Assembly: GCA_003864495.1 (NCBI GenBank) | Contig: ML133422.1 | Span: forward strand, 1,048,420-1,112,419 | Reading direction: 5' to 3' | DNA from: Nemopilema nomurai | Taxonomy: Eukaryota > Cnidaria > Scyphozoa > Rhizostomeae > Rhizostomatidae | Length of the DNA: 64,000 nucleotides | Shown: one piece after another, positions 47,801-61,400 of the stretch | How the letters are laid out: each line of letters opens with the position of its first letter | Position numbering within the stretch: position 1 is the first letter of the stretch | Position numbers and translations under genes: made by a program | The notes under the pieces: generated by a model | What the model saw: only the letters and a program-made list of their open reading frames with translations | What the model was told of the DNA's origin: nothing | Database searches by the model: none

Positions 47801-50800
47801 AAACAACAAACTCAGAAATCTGTTGAAACTTGACTTTTATGAAACTTGAAACTTTTTTGAAACTTTTACGAAACTTTTACGAAACTTTTACGAAACTTGA
47901 CTGGTCAACAGGCAGTCCGCACAAACAAAGCAAACTCTTTATTTTTGGTGAATTGTAGCCTTTTAGAGACACACTAGAGGGGGCAAAATCTCATGCAACG
48001 AAAACTTTAAGTTTAAAATTTACCTTGATTGTGTGGTCGTTTGAGCAGCTAATTAGCAAAGTTCTGGACATGAATCGCAGTCCCCATACGCCTTTCTAGA
48101 GAAAAAAAGGTAAAGAGCTCAAGATTAACTTCCCGCTAGAAAAAGAACGTACAACACGGGGTCTTTCTAAAGACTAGCGGGCGGGATACGGAGCTAAGAA
48201 CTCCGATTAGTAGTTTTTAAGTAGCTAGCCTTTTTAGCAGTTAATTAAGAGTTGATCTTCTTCTCAGTGGGGATCTTGAACAAATAACTCACAATCATTT
48301 GGGACAGTTTTTCCCTCGCAACGATGTCACGTTTCTCAACTCTAAATAATACAAAAGATGTCTTGCTTTCAATGAAAAATACCAAGCTGTATTCTGATAC
48401 AAAACTATAACTTGGATAAAGATAGAGATTATTTATTTCTTCAGTTTTAGCCAATTTCCCTCGTTGAGTGTGAGAGCAAAAAATATCTAAATACGTAACA
48501 ATATACCTCGTAAAATAATTTCGTCCAACTTCTAGGTTTGTAGAACGAAACAACTACTCGAAAATCTCGAACGATCTTCTACATCATTTCTTGTTTCAAA
48601 TAAGGGCAGATTTTTCTTTAGGTAACATTTTAGAAATAGGTAATTTTTTCACGCAAATTTCATACTTTTTAGGTAGCCTTTTCAAAAAGTTAACTGCAGC
48701 CTGAAGATCGCAAAAATATCTGTAGCAGTATACTAAAAGCCAAGAAGCTCTTGTGCTATCGATACTGATGACTTTATTTGCATCTCCATGCTTTCCCTAT
48801 AAACTATAGTCAAAATCTTCTCTTTGGTTATCGCCACAAATGACTCTGTAGTGCAAGATAGACAGAAGTGCCGGCCTCTCGGGATCTTGGTAACAATGCA
48901 AAGAGATTCGCTTCGTATATCATCAAATTTTTAAATCAATATAATTTCAGGTTGTCTTTTAAACAGATCATCCAAACAGCCTACGTAAAAGGAGATTTGC
49001 TTCAACGGAGGCAGGCGCAATCTCACTCTTAACCATAAACTGGGAACAAGTAACGGTCTACCTCAAAAGTGATTTGATGGATTTCAAAAGCCATGAAAAC
49101 TTTAAAGCCACGATGTCGGAGGCTTTGGGTATCAGGTGAAGATTTGCAAAACAAAATCAAAAATGAAACTTTGTAACTGTCTTAACACAATCTGGATCAA
49201 GTTGATGTGGCTAGGTAGACCAGTCATTAAAATTGCATGCATCCTAAAGATACGATTAGCTGAAATACCAGCCTTCAAATAATCGTTCAACAATAGAAGT
49301 AAGGATAAACATCCCCCCCCCCGACGCGCGACCCCTCTTTTTTAAGCAACACGAACACCAATGGAACGGGTTTGACACTTTGGATAGAGAGTTTCCGACT
49401 GACACCTCGGGCTTGGATCATTTTAAAATAAAACTAAATAGGCCATTTTTAAGGCTAAGGGAGAAGATGTTTTAAGTTTTTGCAGAGTGCAATGTGATTT
49501 AGATAAAAACAGAACCCCAATATAATAAAGGCACTAAGGACAATGCTTGCAGCACCAGGAGAGTTCAATTAGGCTAAAAGGGACTAAGACGTTTCTAAAC
49601 AACACATTGAAACATTCTAGATTTGAAGCAACACAACAACAGTTTTCAGTGAGGGGGTTGGTAACAACAGCTTCACAAACAAGCGGAGGAGAAAGAAAGT
49701 CGTGAAAAATCCAAGAAAGAACTGTCCTTGTTGGAATCAAGAATTATGAGTGGTTGTAACATCCTTTAGATCGTAGCAACAACTTGAATGCATCTTGTTT
49801 TGCCTGTGCAGACATTATCTGACTTCCTCCAGAACGTGCATTGCTCGCATGACAAACGACTGTCGTTTTTGTACTGTATCTAATGTCAATATCGCATCTC
49901 TTCAAATGAATGGCATAGGCCGAGTTTTCAGTCGGGAATTACAGGTGTTACGTCATTTGACTTACTGAGATGAGATTCTGTTGGTGTATTGGTTACACTC
50001 AACTAAGCCTATTCTTGGTGTCACAGATGTATATGATAGCGAATGTTTGGCAGCTGAGAGAGAAATTAGCATATCTTAACTCACACTGTGGCCTTTCAGG
50101 GTTTGAATCAACTCCCCTGTGTCTGTATTCCAGATTCTGTTGGTTAGGAGAAATTCGTTAGAAAAAGTTTAAGACCACAAACGCTGGCTTAGCAATAATA
50201 ATTTCTTTTTTCAAAGATTCGGTTTTAAAAATAGCCTTAGAGCCTTACCACTCCAAAATTAACACCCGTGAAAGGGGTCATTGCAAATGCTCTATTGAAC
50301 AAAATAGTATTCCTAAAACAGGACTTTGCGTAGATAGACTGAAAAAACTGTGAATATATCCTTCTGTGTATTCAGAAAGAAAAAAAGGACTAGTCTAAAA
50401 CAGGGCAGTGATTAAAATTCCAGAAACATTCCCATAATATTTACAGTCGCTGTACTGTAGACTTATCCTGTTCGTGAATGAGAAGAAATCTAGTTCATTT
50501 TAGAATGTTCAAGCTTTGCCTGGTTTTTGCATATAAAATCTCTTTGAATGACCTAGAGCGAGACATGAATTTTTGATGACGGTGATAAAATGTTGACAAA
50601 AAATTAGAAATGTTTTATTAAGGTTTCACCCCTTCAAAAAATAATAAAGGATTTAGAAAGTTTTCTTAATGCCTGATTGGTAGCAATTTTATGCTTTATT
50701 TACATTGTTTTTATCTGCAATCCTTTTGGCATATCTTAAAACACAAGTCAGGAAGGTTCTTTGGTGAGATCTATCCATTCTAACAAAAATGAAAAAATTA

Positions 50801-53800
50801 AGAAAATTTTAGCAAGGTCTGGCGAGAATACATAAACGCCCTATCAAGTTTTCGTTTTAGCTTGGGAAATGATATCTATAATTATATCACTTTTATTTCT
50901 AGGTAATGCTGTCAAAATGATGTCATTTTGAGTTCTGGGAAATGCAACCAGGAAGGAAATACAAGCTATGTAGCAGCAGCTGAAGAAGTAAGTGAAATCA
51001 ACACAGGTGAGCAGAAACCAACTTGATCGTTTTGTCCACGCTACCACTTGCCAGTAGGTTCTTGTACAACTGGACTGAAATAACACTGAAAAAGAAAGTG
51101 GATGGTATTGTTACTAGAATGACAAATCGCAAAACCATCAACCGACAAAATTTCAACGACACTATTTTACGTGATACAAGATGCATAGGAAAATCACAAG
51201 AACATGCTAAAAGTCATTAAAAATGGTTTTCCAAGAGTTGGTTACCAATCTCGAACAAGCCAAGGTAGTCGAGAAAAACAAAACTTTCAAGGCAGTCGAG
51301 AAACAGTTTAAAATTGAAAGAGCACAGGGAGCTGATGGACCAAATTCAGTCAGGTGACCTAGCAACAGATTAAAATCACAGACTAACTTTATGTCCGTAA
51401 GAAAGGCCCATGACCTCTTTATTTGTTTACACCAAAATGATGATTGCTTTTCATTAAAGTTTTTACTATCGACGGGGAGGAGCGAGGCTCTTCCTAAAAC
51501 ATTTTCAATGTTTAATGAATGTAGAAGGAAAAATTAGTTTTATTTATTAATAATATAAAGTGAAATGACACAAGACGTTAAAGTTCAGGTTTCTGGTTGT
51601 TGTTGTGTTGTAATCTTTATTGTCAACTTGAGTATGCTTGAAAAGGTTGGGTATGTGAAAATCAACCCCCCTCCCTTAAGGTTTATCAAAGCCCTTAGGA
51701 GTAGAGAATTATTTCGAGCTACCGTCCGTACTTTGCAATGCGAAACATTTAGTAGCCGCTTAAATGACAAACGATGCTCGTATTCCCTCTGCTTTGCACG
51801 ATCTGTTTTCATTTTTGACGAATGATCATTATGATCACGTGACAACTCTTTTTCAGACAACAGATGAGGCCTACCTCCCTGCGTGGCCGAGAAACTCGGT
51901 GACTGTGCATTTCCCCCGTCGCCAGTTGTCTTCAAGGTTGTCGAACCGGAGGTACGTGTCCTTCCAACTTACAGGAGTTTTGCATAGACCTACAATGGTG
52001 ACGTCATAGTAAAAAGCAGTTTCAATAATTTGATTTGAAACTTTTCTGAGACTCTATGATCAAGAGAACAAAAAGTAGGTCAATAGATCATGAATGTAGG
52101 AAGATCCATCTAAAAGTTGGAGGGGGGCAGATCCAAAAAGAGACGCATAACAATCCTAGATTCTTATGTGGAAGAAGCACTTTTGGGTCTCGCAGGGGCA
52201 CTACTGAGTTTGAAGCGACACTGTTGTATGGCTTGCCAAAAAGTTGGGGAAGGGGGCATGGCCACACTGCTCCCCCCTTCCCTTCGTCACTGCATTGGAT
52301 AATCTGTGTTCGCTGCCATGTTGATCAAAGGATGGCTTTTAACATTTGTTTTGAAGTAAATGAATGGTACTCGGTCTACTCACCAACTCGTCTTTCTCTA
52401 CACTTGAGCTGCCAAAGCTCGTTATCACTGGCCAGTTCCCTCCATTTACGAGACACCTGGATACAAGCACAAATCAGGAAGTAAGATACCATTGATGAGA
52501 AAAGCAGTAATAACCTAGATACTAATAGCATACAACATGTCTTGCTACGAATAATGTGTCAACTACCTTAATCTATCTTACCTTAATCTATTCCTTAATC
52601 TTACCTTAACCCAACTACCTTAATCCATCTAGGCTCAGTTACTTGTTTCAATTATAGCCCACGGTTCTTAAGCTTTAGCTAGATTTGGTCATGATACTTT
52701 AATTTAAAGCAGCAAACTATGTGAAATGCTAATAGGACTTTTTTAATAAAAATTGCAAATGATTAAGGTGTATGATGGTATGAGCCTAACAAAGAGAAAA
52801 CAGGATGAGGAATAAAGTTGGACGAAAAAGAAAGCATCCTCAAAAAAATAATGGAGCTTTGTTAGTCGTTTTCCAAGAAACCAAAGGGGGAAAGGCGCTC
52901 TAATATTGTCATAAGGAGAGAGCGGATTTCGATATTGTCACTTTGTATGCACAATGTTAGGTCCTGTTACGTGAAATAAATTGAAAGTTTACAGCTCGTT
53001 AATGAGTATCAAAAAGTAAAGTATTTGATTTTCTGAAGAGATACATTTTACAGAATATCAAAAACGTTTTTTGATTGGCAATTCCCAATTCGAAACATCG
53101 AATCAAAGAGTTTTAAGTTTGTTGGTCCATTCTTTCTTTATAAGTATATGTTTTGCCTTAAAATGCTCTCATAATAGATGCCGGCGAAATAACGAATACC
53201 TTTGCAACTTTAAGTAGATCCGATGGTTGTAAATAAGATAATATTTTGATTGATAACTTTTTTGGCAGCAGTGAAACGAAGTCACGATATAGCCGTACCT
53301 GCAAATAAGAAGTTGAGAGAAGTAACGTGATAATGTCCTCGTTTTGAATAAAGAACTCGCAACCACTGGATAAATCAGGACGCATGCGCCTTGAAGATTT
53401 CTCTTAGCAGACTATGACGTCATGTCTAGGCATTGGTGCTTTGCGCTTTCTTGTAACAGGAGGTATCTCTTAGTTATAATAAAATTAATTGATAAATAGG
53501 CAATCATTCACGTATGAGTCATTTACCATACGCATCTTTGTAGAAAGTGCTAATTAAAAGCTCTATACTTTTTATATAAAAATATTTAACTTTAAACTTA
53601 AAACAACTTTTTTATAAAAAACAGATATTGACATATATAGTGCTGTCTGACATTAACCACTTAAGACACATTATAAAAATCTTTCAAAACCATTATAGTT
53701 GCCCTAAATGCCTATCGGTGAAAAACTGCACCAAATAGCAAAAAATGCTCGAAAATAAATCAACTTCATATCATTTCGCTTTATTGGCGCAAACAGGGGT

Positions 53801-56800
53801 AGTCAGCAGAATCAAGGCTACGTTTCCAAGGGACCGTTTTGAACCGTTTCATGTGAAATCGGGTAGGGCTTGGGTTTCTACAGGACCAGTTCATTATAAG
53901 TGGAACTGTGCAGGCGATATGTGCTTCGAAAAAACCTCTGAATGAAAACAATCAAACGAGGCTTGTTCCACCCGTTTCCACGGTTCCGGTTCAAACCTGG
54001 ACCTGTTTCGTAAGCGGATCCGTCTGGAACTGCCAACTGGGCCCAGATTGAAAATTTTGATCAGCTCTCTTAATTGAATAGTTCCAAATGGGACTTAGGA
54101 GCGTTGGAACGGTCCTTTGGGAACTTGGCCTTGGTCCCGTGGGAATTAAGCCAGTCTTTGAGAGTAATTGGCTTAGAATGAATCAGTTTACCATTATTAG
54201 TCCGTACAGAAGGTATAATTGGCCAGTGTCCAGAGTTTGAATGAACAGTTGCAGGAATTCCTTTTTTTGCCAGTCTGGAAAAAAGTTTCGAGTGTACTGA
54301 TGGCATACCATTTTTGTTTCAAGTGAAGATGAAATTACTCCAACATTCAAGTATGAAATGTCAAGTCATGATTCGATCATGTAAGCAGTTGAAGCTATTT
54401 CAAACATATACCTGCTGTATTATCAGTTATATGTATCTAAAGCGAGGGAAATCTCGTTGGTACAGATTAACTTTTATTTGTTCTCAATAGCATCTTTAAA
54501 GCGACGTTACAGGAAATTAAGAGGTCCTAGGCTGTCCAACCATCATTATAACAAGCAAGACGTTGTACACCAAATTGAAGCTATTGCAAAAGCAGAAGGT
54601 GCTAGTTTAATTCAATGTTATTAAATTTTTAGACCAGCACTTCAACTGCAAATGACTTTCCGCGATACGTTGCCTGCCACTTGAAAGATAATCTGGTGCA
54701 CAGATATGCTTGTTGGTGCCCTAGAGTCAGGTAATAAAGTTCATATCTGCGGAGAAGATTGTCCATACATTGTGCCTAACATTAATTATAAATAAGCATT
54801 ATTGTGACCTGCTGTGCCAAAGACAACTTCGAGTTTTGACCTGTTCTGAACATCAAGACGCACCAAATATAAAGCTGAACGACTAAGAGATGCAAAAGCA
54901 TGCAGAATTGTTGGTAATAGCTTGTTTGTTACTACTCATTTTGCGACTAGCTTACCGTTCCATCGCATCTGAAACCACTGTATGACTGCTTTGTCGTGGT
55001 CCTCCTCCACATTCTCTTTGGTAGGTCCAGACGTATATGCTGATAAGGACGTCTGACTCTAAGTGAAGAAATGTTCGTGTGACTTTGGCTCTGCCAAATC
55101 GATTCATGAATTTTGAATGTTTAGTTTGAACGTTCCGGCAAGCACCGGTGTGCAAAATAGATAACACGATATCAAACATTGGGCAAAATTCCTCGCTTTT
55201 GCAGTTGCGAAACGTTTTAAATCACTGCATTTAAAAGATTGTACAACACTTTTCTTTTGACCGAAAGCTTGAAATTTGAGGCTATTATTTTAACCTGATA
55301 AAAGTATTGCAAGCGCAAAACTGGGGCTACGAAGTGTTAATACTTAGTATTAACTCCATTTAATATTAAAACTAAGAATGATCCAATCAACCTTTAGCCT
55401 CTATGTTAGTTTTTATTAAGTCATTAAATTTGTGCTATTTAAAGTTATTGTAAAAATGAAGTTTTTGAAGGAAGGCATTTAAAATTTCTACCTGAAGCTT
55501 CAAAAGGCTAAATAATTGAATTCATCAATAGAGGCACATCTCAGGTTTTGATTCTTTCACTCCTACGATTAAGCGTATACATAGCGTCCAAGGACAGCCA
55601 AAGAGAATTCCATTATTACTAATATTAAACATTGAAGCCTTATTTACCCTGTTTCTTGATTTCTGCTCTTTCTTTGGCTCTTTGTAAACATCCAAAGACG
55701 ACCATGATCGCGTCTTTAAGATCGTTTTCATGTGGCTTCTAAAATTTAGGGAAACATTACCCAGAACATTTTTTTGTTGAAGTATAAAAGGACCGTAAAG
55801 TTTAAGTGATTTTCATAACTATTAAAGAACCTTAAAGACAAGCTATAACGTTTGTGAAAGTCATTAAATTCATTCTTTGAATGACAATTATTGCCAAACC
55901 ATGCACGTTGACCTGCAAGCATTTGCTATATCCAGACGTGGAAGTTTTACATTTTCCTTTAAATAGGGAGGTCTATATACGCAATTCAAAGCAGAAATCG
56001 CTTGTATCAGCTTCATTGAAGACAACATTCTAAGTTTGCTGTGCTAAAAATGAAAATATTGAAGACACAACATGACTAAAGTAGCTTAGACATTGTAAAT
56101 CTTAAACTAGTCCCTGGCAATCAGAAGCAGCATTAAAGGACTCACAAAATATTATTTCACGTTACCCTTATAGACGCAAATTATAGCAGCTTCAATTGGA
56201 AGGGGACGAATCAACCGAAATATAAAGAAAGAGTATATCTAGAAGAAAGACTTTTGCTAAACTAAAAATGCAGAAATTGAGACGACTTTCAACCAGTCAT
56301 AAAAGAGACAGTGTGTTAGGAGGTTATGCTGCCTAAGAAGACATCGGTTTTCAACGGAGAGTAAATTGCGCAGAGATTACCAGAGAAGAGTTACTAGGAT
56401 TGAAATTGATTCCATGGTGAGATAATGAGGTTAGGGCCTGCTGACCAGTAAGTGATCAACCCACATTGTGCGTAGGTGACGGAGAGCCAAAAGACATTTA
56501 GCATTTCACAAACAAAACCCAACCTACTTTGTTTGGGAAATCTTGTGGCTCGGAGAAGCAATGCGGCTCTAAAATGAGGCGCGTTTCTCCTTGCTATAAA
56601 CTATGCTTTGACAAGGTGTATGGGCGGTAGTCAAATGAATGGGCTATCCAAGCGTAAGAATAAATAAAAAGTAGAATAAAACAGCAGAGCTTTCATAAGA
56701 AATTAAATCGCTAAATTCCTGAGATTAAACTCTTCATCCTCATTATATAAATGTTGGTTTCAGTGTAGCACCGTAAAGCCAATCTTTGAATCCGATCACT

Positions 56801-58421
56801 GGAAAGTGCGGCATTTACCCCAACTTACACTAACTTTTTTTAACGGACCCGCGACCGTGAACTATAGCAAAATCCCCCATATTCAACTAAATAACCAAAT
56901 GCTTGTTGGAATCAGACATTTATTACACCGAATGCTCGTATAGCCAGTATTTCTGGCTACCAAAGTCAGATAAAAGTCTTTCGGTAATGAGTTGATATTG
57001 CGAAAGGTTCGCAAACTCGTTGACAAAACAGATAGAAATGTGCAGCTATTTGCAAAGATTATGTCTGCTTGTCCATTATTGTTTCGATAAAAGTATCGAA
57101 TTCCACTTTTGTACAAGGAGATCATTCTTTGGCTACCTAGATTAACCGTTGCAATTGATATTGGACAAATTTTGACCATTTCAGCCAATTCTGCAAACGT
57201 TATCTGAATACTTAGATAGAAAATGATGTCAGGAGCTGAAATAACCCATGTCAACCGAGAGTCACAATCCTAATATGGCTAATATGAGCAGATTTTGTTT
57301 GAGAACCATGCAAGATTAGAGCATGATGATGAGAAGATAAAGGTGTTCTACTGAGCCTAATCCAAAACCCTTGTTGGAGAAAGCAGTGCGTCTCTGAAGA
57401 CCGACACAAAATGAAAAAACCATGGCATTTAATGTGTGGCCGATGATTCCAACTGCAATAAGAAGATATTGATCGAGGATATTGGAGCTGAACAGAGTTG
57501 GGTAAGCTTCATGAATAATCATTTTGCATCTGCCTCCTGCAGGTCCAGACTCGTTTGGGATCGCCATTCACAGGCTCCTTGCAGGGGAGGCAGAAACAAA
57601 AGGGCCGATTCAAGCAATGACAGCGAGAGCTGGCCTGGCTACGTCATCAGCCAGCATTGATACTTAATTGAATCGATGGTCGATGATAAGACGTCTCGAA
57701 ATCCCAAAGCAGAAAGAATCATTGGAAGACCATTCATTGATATATGTCTGAAGAAGGTCGTAAAGGGATCAAGGAGAGAGGGCTTCGCAGTGGCGGTTTT
57801 ATTGGAGACCCGGATACATAAAAATTTGAACGGAAAGGAACTTGTCTAGCAAAACATTTCCAAGAAGGGAATGCGGATGATTTCGGCTCCGGCCCCAGAA
57901 GTCCCTAAACCGCCACTGGGAGTGAGGCACATCAGAAAGGACACATGCACCAATAAAATTGCACACAAAGATTAGCTCATGCAGCTTTGCATAAATGATA
58001 CTTTTAAAACATTTTCATTGGATCTTTCGTTTCATAAGATCTTTAACATCAAGCGTAATCATAGAAATCAGTGGATAGGTTTGTTGGCGAAAGGATACCA
58101 TGCTTCTTATACTTCAAAGACGCTTTTAAGTGGAGTAAATTCCTTTGTAGGATGTCATCTCAAGACAGTATAGCTAAATAACAAAGGTTCACTAACCTTT
58201 CGTGACTGCTTCTAAACACCACCTCCTTGCCAGTTGGTGGCCTAGTGTTGTCAAACTCGTCTTGCTGTATATGTCTTTGCATCGTCTGATGCCGGAGAGG
58301 GATGGCATTTAAGGACCTGTGTTTTCGTGTAGTCTGCAAGCCTCCATATGATGTGCTGATTTTCAACGGTATTACAGGCAGACTGGATTCATCTTTGGGC
58401 ACGGTTGAGACGGTCTTTGAT
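41830..58421 (-). CDS. F-box/WD40-repeat protein (SCF ubiquitin-ligase substrate receptor), N-terminus incomplete
   Basis: Exons in order of translation: 58421-58197, 55738-55648, 55058-54956, (gap), 53298-53200, 52456-52384, 51989-51875, 51085-51023, 50136-50085, 48095-48024, 46479-46448, 45578-45497, 44070-43948, 43602-43507, 42743-42652, 42231-42124, 41953-41830 (TGA). From 53298 onward the 13 exons total 1,131 nt, in frame, 376 aa. The F-box is RDFVSLLPKKLSIKILSYL with the downstream VSRKWRELASDNELWQLKC. Seven WD40 blades follow, with GH...W/DKT-type motifs: FLGHAGSVISV, LKGHSKGVWGL, FLGHDGGVWCI, FAGHSGAIFGI, a divergent STGHHPVTAV, LKGHKERIEAL, FRGHEDAITSV. Upstream exons are Ser/Lys-rich, then hold IQWFQMRW, as before the F-box in FBXO16-like proteins. 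A possible exon at 54692-54635 (RQRIAESHLQLKC) would help fill the gap but its end phase does not fit. The first exon(s) were not found. Which FBXW subfamily is undecided. It likely recruits phosphorylated substrates. Confidence 0.85.
43184..43390. repeat. Pyrimidine-rich ~16-bp minisatellite
   Basis: About a dozen imperfect copies of CCTAACCTCCCCTTTT in an intron of the F-box/WD40 gene. The transcript strand is purine-rich, and the tract has triplex (H-DNA) potential. Confidence 0.85.
44938..45015. repeat. 30-bp tandem repeat, ~2.5 copies
   Basis: The unit AACTTGCAAACTTCAAGATA plus GGCTCCACAG is repeated in tandem, in an intron of the F-box/WD40 gene. Confidence 0.85.
47826..47900. repeat. 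Short GAAACTTTTAC tandem repeat
   Basis: Five or six copies of an 11-12-bp unit (TACGAAACTTT type), intronic. Confidence 0.85.
53813..54133. mobile_element. Inverted-repeat element (MITE-like), ~320 bp
   Basis: The left end (CAAGGCTACGTTTCCAAGGG) and the reverse complement of the right end (CAAGGCCAAGTTCCCAAAGG) match over about 30 bp with mismatches. The inside has more GGTTCC/GGAACC-rich inverted segments. No open reading frame that looks like a transposase, and no target-site duplication recognised. It sits in an intron of the F-box/WD40 gene. Confidence 0.45.
57316..57567 (-). pseudogene. Rhodopsin-type GPCR-like remnant (TM1-TM2)
   Basis: A minus-strand ORF with an N-terminal sequon (NES), then a helix YLLIAVGIIGHTLNAMVFSF, a basic loop (LQRRTAFSN) and a second helix SVEHLYLLIIML before a stop. 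Layout and GI.G.TLN motif resemble TM1, intracellular loop 1 and TM2 of peptide-type GPCRs. The conserved Asn of GN is His, and the conserved TM2 Asp is missing. I see no TM3-TM7 downstream, so a decayed fragment is likely. It lies in an intron of the F-box/WD40 gene on the same strand. Confidence 0.35.
57788..57918. mobile_element. hAT-like MITE, 131 bp
   Basis: Starts CAGTGGCGGTTT and ends AAACCGCCACTG: perfect 12-bp terminal inverted repeats of the CAGTGGCG type typical of hAT nonautonomous elements. No coding capacity. The 8-bp flanks (GGGCTTCG and GGAGTGAG) do not match, so the target-site duplication is lost or the ends are slightly different. Confidence 0.65.
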
Positions 58422-61400
58422 CTGGGAGAATACCAAAGGGTCACACATTAATGACTGATTTTGATTAGTTAGATGACCAAAGTTTGAATAGTTTAGATAG
58501 TTAGATTACTACTAATAAAAATAATAACAATAATATTCAATATTTTTACAGGATAACTCAGTCAGCTTACATAGAAGCTGATATCTGTCAAGGTCCTATT
58601 AAAATTAGAAATTAGAATATATCAAATTACAAGATCGAAATATATGTGAAATAGTCAAATTTGATACTTTGGTATTGGTCGAGAGCGATCAGAATTCTGA
58701 AAAAGTTTCACCGAGCCTTGTAGCAAAATGTTTAAGGCCATGTGCCACGAATGATACTTTGCTTACGAAACTTGGCAAATGGTCTGCTGTGTAGAATGTC
58801 ACGCGGCCAGGCCAAATGCATATTAAGATGAATGCTGCTTTGGTTAACGCACTGGGAAGGAACACAGCTGCTAATGCACATTGCACCTGGCCTTGTTTTT
58901 GCATTTAGTGATACTGTCAAAGCGTATCTTTTGATCCCTGTTCTAACAATCCGAGCAATCGTGTGCTCGCTTTACATAAAGCATCTGGTTCTAGAGGAAG
59001 GTGATTGGCAGCAACAACATCTCATTTCTAGACAAGCTATCAGGCGATGTAGAAACTCTGTTTTCCATCAAATGAAAGTCAGTCAAAAGTACCTAGTTGA
59101 AAGCAGCCTCGATTCCAAAACCTTGTCGGTTTCAAACCCTCTGATGACAGGCAGCACTGATTCGCTTGCCCAGCCTCTTACTGATGCCTAGAATGTTGTG
59201 ATATCAATGAATGAATGAATATGAAGAAAAAAAAACATAAATATTTCAGCAAAGCTATTGCGTAAAAGACAATATAAATGACGATCGAGATTAAAGATAA
59301 ATCCCTAAAACCAGATTTTGACTTAAAGTAAAAACGAAGAAGTCACAGCTATGGTTTGCGCACCTAGTCACTTTGTTGATTATTCATGTGGTAAGTAGGC
59401 CCTTAAGGCTTTGCTAACGACAAACCGCCAGGCTTTACTGTGCGGGGTAAAAAGGCGCACAGATGTATCATTATGCTAGATTCTGACTCTGTGCTTAAAG
59501 TTAGGGTTTTAGGGACTGGGCTCTTTTGGTCACGACAGATAGTCGGAAATGGCTGTCCCTCTGCCCCTATCTAAAGCAAAGCATGATCGTGAATGGGAAC
59601 GCAAGTGCCAATCATTTTTCTTCTAGCAAAATGCCTGCTCTTGAGCTTTCAAAGGTATGTTATTTAAGGTGCCAAAATACGACAAATCCACATGGGCTTC
59701 TGAACAGTTTGTTCAGTCGCAAAATTCTCACATTTTCGCATTAAAATTAATACATTGCATGCACGCTTTAAAATGTCCAAGTTAAGTTTTTTTAATGCTA
59801 CCCCTTTCGCGAAAAATGACTGAGTTCCAATCCTCACCTTCTTTCACGTCAAATTTCCTCAAACTAAACGTAGTATATAACTACATTTGTAGATCTGTCT
59901 CATTATGTGTCATCAAGTGTCATTATGAGAACAAGATGGCTACCACTTTGACAAAATCAATTAATTGACTCATAGCTTATTACAACTCTATCATATTCTA
60001 TCTCGCTATCAGTAGATATACTTTTTGTAGTGCTATTGTGATTATACTTTGGCGCGGCCACTCTTAATGCAGCTGTAATTGGTTGATGTTTAAATAATAA
60101 CAATCGTGTTTAAAGAATTAAAATGGAAGAAAACGAAGAAAGGAGCTACTTTGCACTGTTCGCGGTGACGTTACATGATCATCATCATGATCAAGCCAAA
60201 ATGGCAGTATCATATGACGTAGATCAATTCAATATTCGAAAAACAATCGCTTGTGACTACAGCTGCCTAACGAACAGCAGCGAATGTCCAATAGTTGGCA
60301 AATCAATATCACAGCTACAAAAAATACCCACTTCGTCTTTGACTACACTGCTTGGGATCCTGTAAACTTCGCCTCTTTTTCTCTAAAAGAAAGATGTTTC
60401 TTTCATTATACAGCAATTTAGAGAATCCTTATTTTAATGTTTCAAGAAATTTGTGACGCAGACTTTGTAGCCGGTTGCTTTACTCAAAAAGCTAGATAAC
60501 TAATTTGAACACAAAGTTGATTAACTAATTTATTGATCGGCTGATTGATTGATTTATCGATTGATTGACTGATTTAGAAAAAATCAATGCATTGCTCAGA
60601 CGTAAACATAACAAAAAGCGCAATAAAAAGCACCATAGTATCAAGTTATTTTCAATTTGTGGTTCAAACGTTCAATAAACAAATCCACCGTTTCTGAAAG
60701 TTTATAAAGAACTGCTTGTATGATAAAATTCAATGCAACTCTATAAAAATTTTCGAACAAATAAACTTTTGAGGCATAACGATCATACAGACAGAAAGCA
60801 ACCAAAGAAAAACCCATTTCCTAAAGCAAAGCCGCTGTCAAAGGCGATTATGAGAGTTCTAAATCAGATATTTACAGCAAGAGCATCGATTCAATCTGTT
60901 CTGCTTTGTAGCAAGCTGGTCAAAGCAAATCGACATCGAGCCTTTAGAAGTGTTTCTTGTATATCTTGGGTGACATTTTAGCAAATTGTGCTGATAATCC
61001 AAAAGCATAGTTTAGTGAAAATATCCAAAGTCAACTTCACAGTACTCTATTCTTGGCTTCGTGTCAATTTTTCCTCCGTGTTAGTCAGTTTTAAGGCTGG
61101 CTTTTCAACCAACTAGCTAATGCGAAGATAGAAAAAGATTCCAAAAGGAGAAGCGGTACTACAGACACCGTGAAAATACATGTAATCTTGAAGTAAATCT
61201 TTCAAACGGCATCAGGTCTCAAAGAAAAGTCCTGTCAAGAAATTATCTCTTAAAACTAAAATCTTTAGCTTCCTATCTTGATAAAAGGCAAATGAACGCA
61301 TAAAATCAGGAAAACATGCTCAAAGCAAACTTTTAGTCATCGTGTAATCGACTTTAGATTCTAGCGCCATCTTGACGGCAAATAAATTGATCAATCATAT

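Noticed and set aside
57525..57661. Plus-strand terminal-exon candidate (PDSFGIAIHRLLAGEAETKG)
   Set aside because: Has a decent acceptor and a stop, but the only upstream exon candidate (57,4xx) does not fit in phase, and the other strand holds the GPCR-like ORF.
58832..59191. 119-aa plus-strand ORF
   Set aside because: Its C-terminal half looks somewhat coding-like and an A-run follows at about 59,227, but there is no recognisable domain and no partner exon. It could be a retrocopy end; not enough to call.
60123..60365. 80-aa ORF starting MEENEERSYF
   Set aside because: No similarity or domain recognised, no upstream or downstream exons; chance ORF is likely.
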